From positions 58,734 to 122,733 of the forward strand of contig JAEEVC010000007.1 of the NCBI GenBank assembly GCA_016287075.1: a stretch of 64,000 nucleotides of DNA. The letters run 5' to 3'. The position numbers and the translations under genes are program-made. This document shows positions 59,721-64,000 of the stretch, piece after piece. The stretch comes from Bacteroidales bacterium. GTDB taxonomy: Bacteria; Bacteroidota; Bacteroidia; Bacteroidales; UBA932. The notes under the pieces are model-generated. The model saw only the letters and a program-made list of their open reading frames with translations, was not told where the DNA came from and searched no databases. The stretch's first letter is position 1. Each line of letters opens with the position of its first letter.

Positions 59721-60968
59721 TTATCGCTTGAAAAATGCCATGTAGGTGACGCCGAGGCTGATGGAAGGCTCCGGGTTGTAGGGCGCTTTCAGGAACCGGC
59801 GGGAGTACTCTCCCTTGATGGCGATTTCCGGGATCGGGAACCAGTTGAATCCGGCGGCAATCCGGTGCCTGTCTGTATAGGGATAGTCCTGCTGGTCTGC
59901 GGAAGGGATGTAACTGTCATAGTACTCGTATCTGCCAAAGAGTAAGAGGCGGCTGCCGGATACACCGAACCAGGGGAGGATGTCATACCCGGCCTCCATT
60001 CCGGCCGCAAGGGCCTGCTGCCCGACGGGCGTCTTCCTGTAGGGCGCGTTATTGGACGACAGGTTGCGCTTGATGGTGGAGATCGTCGCAGCGTCTCCTA
60101 CCCGGCCATAATCCGCATTCCCCCTGACAATGAGGCGCTTCCCATGATAGGCGAAGTCAAGGGCCGTGATGAAAGTATGTCCCTTCACATTGGCATAGCG
60201 GGTGTTGTGGAGGTCGTTGGGATAGGAGTTGTGCATGGCTTGGCCGTAGAAGGCACTGAGGCCGATGCGAAGCCCTTTCACGCTGTAGTTGTCCACACGG
60301 GCGGCATAACCCAGCCGGTTGGCGACCCTGTACTCATACGGAGACTTGGCACCGTAGTGGACGAAATGGTCGCGGTCGAACATGAAACCGTCCAGCCCGG
60401 CCGTGACAAGCAGCTCATAACGCCAATGTTGCGTCTTTCCCCAGAGGCTGATCCCCGTATCATGCCATGTGGACGGCAGGATGGTATACTCTCCTTCAGG
60501 GCGGTAGACGGTAAAATAGTTCAGGGGTTCATGGGCATTGTTCAGTCCGCCTACGGGAACGACGACGTGACCGGCCCGGACGTTGAACTCCGGACGGAAG
60601 GATTTCTGGATCCAGAACTGTTCCAACTCCAGTTCCCCGCCTTTTTCGATTTCCGACTCCCATTCGCCGGCTTCCGTGAATTCCTTCTCCACGGCGCTGC
60701 CCGTGCCGGTATGCTCGAATTCGACTTCCGTCTGCATGCTCCATCCCTTGCCGAAGTCATACCCCAGGTAGATGACCGCATGCGGGATGTCGAAGCGCCC
60801 GTGGGAGGGGTCGCCCGCATACTCTTCGGGACGGGAATAGCGGTAGACATTGTCGCTGAAATAGTTCCGCGAGTAGGCGGCCTCACCGTACCCGCCGATG
60901 GTAAGCTGCTGGGCGGAGAGGGTGCAGGAAGCGGCAACCAGAATGATCAGGGCACAAATACGTCTCAT
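59721..60968 (-). CDS. Outer-membrane porin-like beta-barrel
   Basis: The 415-aa product has a signal peptide (MRRICALIILVAASCTLSAQ). I chose ATG 60968 over the track's MGSP extension. The barrel strands include LTIGGYGEAAYSRNYF, HAVIYLGYDFGKGWSMQTEVEFEHTG and EFNVRAGHVVVPVGGLNN, and the protein ends SISLGVTYMAFFKR, as in Bacteroidetes Porin_O_P-like proteins. It is the first gene of the imelysin/dihaem operon, so it may admit or position the iron source. A TAACTTTG box lies 23 nt upstream. Confidence 0.82.
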   Translation of the reverse strand: MRRICALIILVAASCTLSAQQLTIGGYGEAAYSRNYFSDNVYRYSRPEEYAGDPSHGRFDIPHAVIYLGYDFGKGWSMQTEVEFEHTGTGSAVEKEFTEAGEWESEIEKGGELELEQFWIQKSFRPEFNVRAGHVVVPVGGLNNAHEPLNYFTVYRPEGEYTILPSTWHDTGISLWGKTQHWRYELLVTAGLDGFMFDRDHFVHYGAKSPYEYRVANRLGYAARVDNYSVKGLRIGLSAFYGQAMHNSYPNDLHNTRYANVKGHTFITALDFAYHGKRLIVRGNADYGRVGDAATISTIKRNLSSNNAPYRKTPVGQQALAAGMEAGYDILPWFGVSGSRLLLFGRYEYYDSYIPSADQQDYPYTDRHRIAAGFNWFPIPEIAIKGEYSRRFLKAPYNPEPSISLGVTYMAFFKR

Positions 60969-60991
60969 TGGAGATCCCATTTTTAATCATG

Positions 60992-60999
60992 CAAAGTTA
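60992..60999 (-). promoter_or_regulatory. -7 box of the porin-imelysin-dihaem-ccsBA operon
   Basis: TAACTTTG is a perfect consensus match, 23 nt before ATG 60968. A CCTTCC-G-GGAAGG palindrome at 61047-61059 in the same divergent gap is a possible operator. Confidence 0.6.
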
Positions 61000-61127
61000 C
61001 CCGGCAAACGGCTTCCGGGCAATCCCAAGATATGCTGATTTCCCAGCCTTCCGGGAAGGGGCCATCAGGGCTTTTCCGCCTGTTGCAATCACTATTTTTG
61101 GGGATTTGAAATGAATCCGGTTCGCCG

Positions 61128-61135
61128 TACCTTTG
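61128..61135 (+). promoter_or_regulatory. -7 box directly before the hemerythrin-LuxR gene (possible leaderless start)
   Basis: TACCTTTG is a perfect match, followed by exactly CATC and then ATG 61140. A TTTG 19 nt upstream fits the -33 element. An alternative box TATTTTTG lies at 61093-61100. Confidence 0.55.
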
Positions 61136-61139
61136 CATC

Positions 61140-62003
61140 ATGTCAGCAGCGTTCAGTACGACCATGAAAATGGCGGAACTCCTGGAGAAGGACCCGTCCC
61201 TCATCGGCGTTTTTTCGCGGATGGGGTTTCCTTTCGGTTATGGCGATTCCTCGGTAGCCGAAGTCTGTGCGGAAGCCGGAACGGATCCGGATACATTCCT
61301 TCTGATATGCCGGGTCTATTCCCAGGAAGGCTACCGGCCTGCGCGGGAAGAACTGGAGAAGGCAGACCGTTCCGTCATCGTCAAATACCTCAGCATGTCC
61401 CACAGCCACTACATGAATGTAGCCATGAAGGACCTGGCCGCCGGCCTCGGACGGATGATCGTCCCCTGCGGGGATGAGACGCAACGTGTCATCTGGAGCT
61501 TTTTCACGGACTTCAAGGAAGAGCTGCAGAAGCATTTCGCCTTTGAGGAAGAGTGTGTCTTCCCCAACATGGACAGTCCGGATGCCGACATCCCGGAAGA
61601 GGACCATTCGGCCGTGGAAGAGACACTGGAAGATCTCAAAAGCCTGGTAATGAAGCATCTCCCCGCAGATGCTGACCAGCAGGAAGCGTTCAAGGTGCTC
61701 TCGGCCATCAGTTCCCTCCAGGACGACATCCGGAAGCATATCCTTCTGGAAGAGACCGCCCTCTCATGGCATGCCGACGAAAACCAGGATGACAATGCCT
61801 TATCCCAGCGGGAGAAGGAAATCCTCTCCTGCGTGGCCAAGGGAATGCTCAACAAGGAAATCGCCGACCATCTCAACATTTCCATCCACACCGTGATTTC
61901 CCACCGCAAGAACATTACCCGGAAGACGGGCATCAAGACGGTCTCCGGCCTGACGGTGTATGCCCTCCTGAATGATCTGGTGGATATCCATTCTATTGAA
62001 TGA
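61140..62003 (+). CDS. Hemerythrin-like sensor fused to a LuxR-type HTH
   Basis: The 287-aa product has three parts. An N-terminal ~60 residues (MAELLEKDPSLIGVFSRMGFPFGYGDSSVAEVC) resembles the ScdA/YtfE N-terminal module. A hemerythrin-like four-helix domain (~75-215) places diiron ligand candidates in SHSHYMN, HFAFEEECVFP, EEDHSAVEE and DIRKHILLEETAL. A C-terminal LuxR HTH (~222-285) reads LSQREKEILSCVAKGMLNKEIADHLNISIHTVISHRKNI. It lacks a receiver domain. The combination suggests a transcription factor that reads O2, NO or iron through a diiron site. It is divergent from the porin-imelysin-dihaem operon, its most likely target. Confidence 0.87.
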   Translation: MSAAFSTTMKMAELLEKDPSLIGVFSRMGFPFGYGDSSVAEVCAEAGTDPDTFLLICRVYSQEGYRPAREELEKADRSVIVKYLSMSHSHYMNVAMKDLAAGLGRMIVPCGDETQRVIWSFFTDFKEELQKHFAFEEECVFPNMDSPDADIPEEDHSAVEETLEDLKSLVMKHLPADADQQEAFKVLSAISSLQDDIRKHILLEETALSWHADENQDDNALSQREKEILSCVAKGMLNKEIADHLNISIHTVISHRKNITRKTGIKTVSGLTVYALLNDLVDIHSIE

Positions 62004-62077
62004 CAGGTCCTTCTAGGCCCCGCACTTGGGTAAGGGGAGTCATGCGCCCTGCCGCTCTGAATCTGTCGGACGGATGC

Positions 62078-62572
62078 TCAGAGAATTTTCATGGCAATAT
62101 GGGCACAGGCCTCGGCATCGGCGAGGGCGTGGTGGTGGTTCCTGAGGTCGTAGCCGCAGGCGGCGGCGACTGTCTGCAGCCGGTGGTTCGGGAGCCTCTT
62201 TCCATAGTATCGTCTCGATGCCCACAGCGTGTCGTGGAATTCATAGTCCGGATAGTCCATCCGGTACACCCGGAACACCTGCTTGAGACAGCCTTCATCG
62301 AAGGGGCTGTTGTGGGCGACCAGGGGCAATCCCTCAATCAGGGGCTCCACCTTCTCCCAGACACGGGGGAACACGGGCGCGTCATCCGTATCCTCGGGGC
62401 CCAGACCGTGGACCTGGCGACAGAACCATTGGTAGTACTCCGGCTCCGGGTGGATCAGGCTATAGAACCGGTCCACGATCACCCCGCCACGCACGACAAC
62501 GACTCCCACGCTGCAAACGCTGCTGGGACACTCGTTGGCGGTCTCGAAATCAATCGCTGCAAAATCCCTCAT
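62078..62572 (-). CDS. DnaQ-like 3'-5' exonuclease
   Basis: The 164-aa DEDDh-family exonuclease has ExoI AAIDFETAN (D, E), ExoII LVAHNSPFDEGCL (D) and ExoIII HHHALADAEACAHIA (H, D), the residues that bind two metal ions. The size and isolated setting fit stand-alone DnaQ-like nucleases rather than the polymerase III proofreading subunit itself. It is followed upstream on the strand by the TIGR04076 and greA genes (36- and ~44-bp gaps), so the three may be loosely co-transcribed. Confidence 0.9.
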   Translation of the reverse strand: MRDFAAIDFETANECPSSVCSVGVVVVRGGVIVDRFYSLIHPEPEYYQWFCRQVHGLGPEDTDDAPVFPRVWEKVEPLIEGLPLVAHNSPFDEGCLKQVFRVYRMDYPDYEFHDTLWASRRYYGKRLPNHRLQTVAAACGYDLRNHHHALADAEACAHIAMKIL

Positions 62573-62608
62573 GGCTTGTAGGATTCATCCATGTGCGCCT
62601 GAACGGGC

Positions 62609-62917
62609 TTAATCTTCCAATACTTCCAGATAGAAACTCACCGGTCGGAAACCGTCGTTACAGGAGATCATCGCGCTCATGGGGTTCTTCATCCACCCGT
62701 CGAAGAAATTGCCTTCCCCCCGGGCCAGTGCTTCCACGAATTCCCGCATCGATCCCCAGGCCGACTCGCACATGCCATTGGGCCGCTTCCCGTCCTCCGA
62801 GATCCAGCTCTGCCCGATCAGGACATCGCAGGCATGGAGGATCGGGTTCTCATACCGGGCCATCAGGTCCGGGTACTCCGTCTTCCTGACGGCCGTAATC
62901 TTCACTCTGTTCATCAT
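62609..62917 (-). CDS. TIGR04076-like small protein
   Basis: The ~102-aa product reads MNRVKITAVRKTEYPDLMARYENP and later GMCESAWGSMREFVEALARGEG, a layout I associate with the TIGR04076 family of small proteins with conserved Cys; the function is unknown. The start could be ATG 62932, 62917 or 62914; the last aligns best with the paralogue at 63950. It lies downstream of greA on the same strand. Confidence 0.7.
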   Translation of the reverse strand: MMNRVKITAVRKTEYPDLMARYENPILHACDVLIGQSWISEDGKRPNGMCESAWGSMREFVEALARGEGNFFDGWMKNPMSAMISCNDGFRPVSFYLEVLED

Positions 62918-62960
62918 TTCACTGGATTGCATAGGGGAGTATGGCATTGCCCCGGACCCT

Positions 62961-63428
62961 TCAGCCGAGCGTGATGCTTTCGATTCTCAGGCGCAGCGTT
63001 CCGGAGGGGACCTGTGCTTCGGCGATTTCGCCGACCTTCTTGCCCATCAGGGCGGCGCCGATCGGGGAATTGAGCGAGATCTTGCCAGCCTCGAGGTCCA
63101 TCTCGTGCGGGCTGACGATCTCGAATTTCATGCGGGCATTCGTCGAGAGGTTCGTGAATTCGACCCGGCTCAGCAGGCTGACCCTGTCTTTGGGGAGGGC
63201 GTCGGGGTCGATCACGCGGGAATGCTCCAGGACTTTCTGCAGGAAACGGATGCGGCTGATGGTCTTCGCCTGGTTCCGCCTGGCTTCGCGGTATCCCGCA
63301 TTATCGCTTCGGTCTCCCTGGGCGCTGGCCTCCGTAAGGTCGTCCTTGATCTGGGGGTACACCTCGTTGATAAGATGCTTCAGCTCGGCAGAGATCTCGT
63401 CGTATCGTTGCTTGGATAAGTATTCCAT
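62961..63428 (-). CDS. greA: Transcription elongation factor GreA/GreB
   Basis: The 155-aa product rescues stalled RNA polymerase by stimulating transcript cleavage. The N-terminal coiled coil carries the acidic tip in ASAQGDRSDNAGYREARRNQ, where D-x-x-x-x-A-x-Y-R-E-A is the family pattern. The C-terminal FKBP-like domain has INSPIGAALMGKKVGE-type wording (LNSPIGAALMGKKVGEIAEAQVPSG). A -7 box (TAAATTTG, 63433-63440) lies 4 nt before the ATG, so the mRNA may be leaderless. Confidence 0.93.
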   Translation of the reverse strand: MEYLSKQRYDEISAELKHLINEVYPQIKDDLTEASAQGDRSDNAGYREARRNQAKTISRIRFLQKVLEHSRVIDPDALPKDRVSLLSRVEFTNLSTNARMKFEIVSPHEMDLEAGKISLNSPIGAALMGKKVGEIAEAQVPSGTLRLRIESITLG

Positions 63429-63432
63429 GGCT

Positions 63433-63440
63433 CAAATTTA
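63433..63440 (-). promoter_or_regulatory. -7 box directly before greA (possible leaderless start)
   Basis: TAAATTTG is a perfect TAnnTTTG match, followed by exactly AGCC and then the greA ATG. No convincing -33 element was found. Confidence 0.45.
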
Positions 63441-63558
63441 CGCTTTTTTCGGCGAAACACATCAGAGGCCGGTAAAACTGGATTAATTGTACGAATCCTT
63501 CTTTTCCCAAAATAGATTCACGGCTGCCGTGACAGGGTCAAGCGGCAGGTTTTATTTC

Positions 63559-63566
63559 TATATTTG
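63559..63566 (+). promoter_or_regulatory. -7 box of the 116-aa lipoprotein gene
   Basis: TATATTTG is a perfect consensus match, 31 nt before ATG 63598. Confidence 0.6.
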
Positions 63567-63597
63567 CATTCGAAAAAACGGGTTTTCATTGTATTCT

Positions 63598-63948
63598 ATG
63601 AAACATACAGCATTTTTACTGGCACTTGTAGCGGCGTTGATGTGCTGCTCGTGCCGCAACAACGCAGCAAAGAGCGGGATAACCCCGGAACAGGCCTTCG
63701 AAGGCGTCAGCAACTATTGCCACGGCGAGTATGACTGGAGCGCGGCAGAAGACAATGGCTCAACGATGACCCTCGAGATGGGAGAGGGGACTGAAACAGA
63801 ATACCAGGTAGTCTTCCGCAGCTATACCGGAGCATACGTGTATTTCTACGTCGACAAGAAAAGCGGCACCACCCGGATGGTGGAGCACGTACCCACCCTT
63901 GGCATCACTGAAGAATCCGGCACCATAGAACTGAAGGATTACTTGTAA
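63598..63948 (+). CDS. Small lipoprotein of unknown function
   Basis: The 116-aa product has a lipoprotein signal (MKHTAFLLALVAALMCCSC). I chose ATG 63598 over the track's upstream start because the promoter box lies inside the longer form. The mature part (PEQAFEGVSNYCHGEYDWSAA ... YQVVFRSYTGAYVYFYVDKKSGTTRMVEHVPTLGI) looks like a small alpha/beta or cystatin-like fold. I recognise no family. A partial TIGR04076 gene starts 1 nt after its stop, so they are probably one operon. Confidence 0.75.
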   Translation: MKHTAFLLALVAALMCCSCRNNAAKSGITPEQAFEGVSNYCHGEYDWSAAEDNGSTMTLEMGEGTETEYQVVFRSYTGAYVYFYVDKKSGTTRMVEHVPTLGITEESGTIELKDYL

Positions 63949-63949
63949 A

Positions 63950-64000
63950 ATGAAAATCAGAATCACTGCCGTCAGGAAGGCTTCATACCCGGATTTGATG
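63950..64000 (+). CDS. TIGR04076-like protein, N-terminal fragment at window edge
   Basis: The last 51 bases encode MKIRITAVRKASYPDLM in an open frame that leaves the window. This matches the start of the 62609-62917 protein (NRVKITAVRKTEYPDLM), so it is a second member of the same family, 1 nt after the lipoprotein stop. It is too short for the ORF track. Confidence 0.7.
   Translation, partial: MKIRITAVRKASYPDLM

Noticed and set aside
1-64000. tRNA, rRNA, prophage, integrase or transposase genes
   Set aside because: None was recognised in the ORF translations or in the short intergenic gaps.

Overview
The window reads as chromosomal DNA of a GC-rich member of the Bacteroidales (Bacteroidota). 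I estimate roughly 60% GC by eye, not by counting. The evidence is consistent: many genes are preceded by the Bacteroidota -7 promoter box TAnnTTTG rather than an E. coli -10, and the gene content includes FimA/Mfa-type fimbrillins, a type III glutamine synthetase, imelysin, DUF4491, DUF5683 and an rSAM/lipoprotein pair. An Alistipes-like or similar GC-rich lineage fits, but the genus cannot be fixed from the sequence. I see no rRNA, tRNA, CRISPR array, transposase or phage gene. The region is a dense chromosomal backbone with several accessory operons.

Layout. 1-4226 (minus): a short ssb overlapping a fimbrial operon (OmpA-like lipoprotein, FimB/Mfa2-like subunit, fimbrillin cut by the window edge). 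4537-12000: a zinc-finger orphan, a nucleoside permease, then tgt-lptF/G-dut-murF on plus, facing PAP2-obgE on minus. 12051-14455: a SpoIIE phosphatase/HATPase fusion plus STAS protein (partner switching). 14459-17068: NamZ muramidase, then a short lipoprotein overlapping a SPASM radical SAM enzyme. 17046-24319: adk, hpt, an HhH/beta-barrel protein, lytic transglycosylase, DUF5683, parB, parA. 24441-25454: a Nudix-HD fusion. 25549-33612 (minus): an eight-gene, nearly gapless operon (VOC, SDR, five heterodisulfide-reductase-like subunits, cysteate-synthase-like enzyme). 33648-34705: FmdE-like protein with an ECF S-component. 34816-37020: glnA type III. 37172-38704: ferritin-like protein, glutathione peroxidase and OhrR-like regulator. 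38809-41281: TrkH diverging from an OxyR-like LysR regulator. 41308-44469: AraC regulator, then a hydrolase and a flavodoxin/cyclophilin-like lipoprotein. 44493-49200: an unrecognised three-gene membrane locus centred on a 1212-residue protein with zinc-ribbon partners. 49298-54612: an esterase, sodium/solute symporter, DUF2490, zinc ribbon, tandem GNAT and DUF4491. 54619-62003: porin-imelysin-dihaem oxidoreductase-CcsBA operon facing a hemerythrin-LuxR regulator. 62078-64000: exonuclease, greA, a small lipoprotein and two TIGR04076 paralogues.

Most interesting points. (1) Two copies of a ~100-bp hairpin element sit in convergent intergenic gaps. Their arms co-vary and their 33-bp loops are inverted relative to each other. 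(2) The Hdr-like/cysteate-synthase operon has no function I can name. (3) The rSAM enzyme/lipoprotein pair has an unusually short lipoprotein. (4) The zinc-ribbon/1212-aa locus is unrecognised. (5) A hemerythrin-type regulator faces an Irp-type iron operon. (6) Four genes carry a TAnnTTT(G/A) box exactly 4 nt before ATG, suggesting leaderless transcripts. Database family names below come from memory of protein families; no searches were run.
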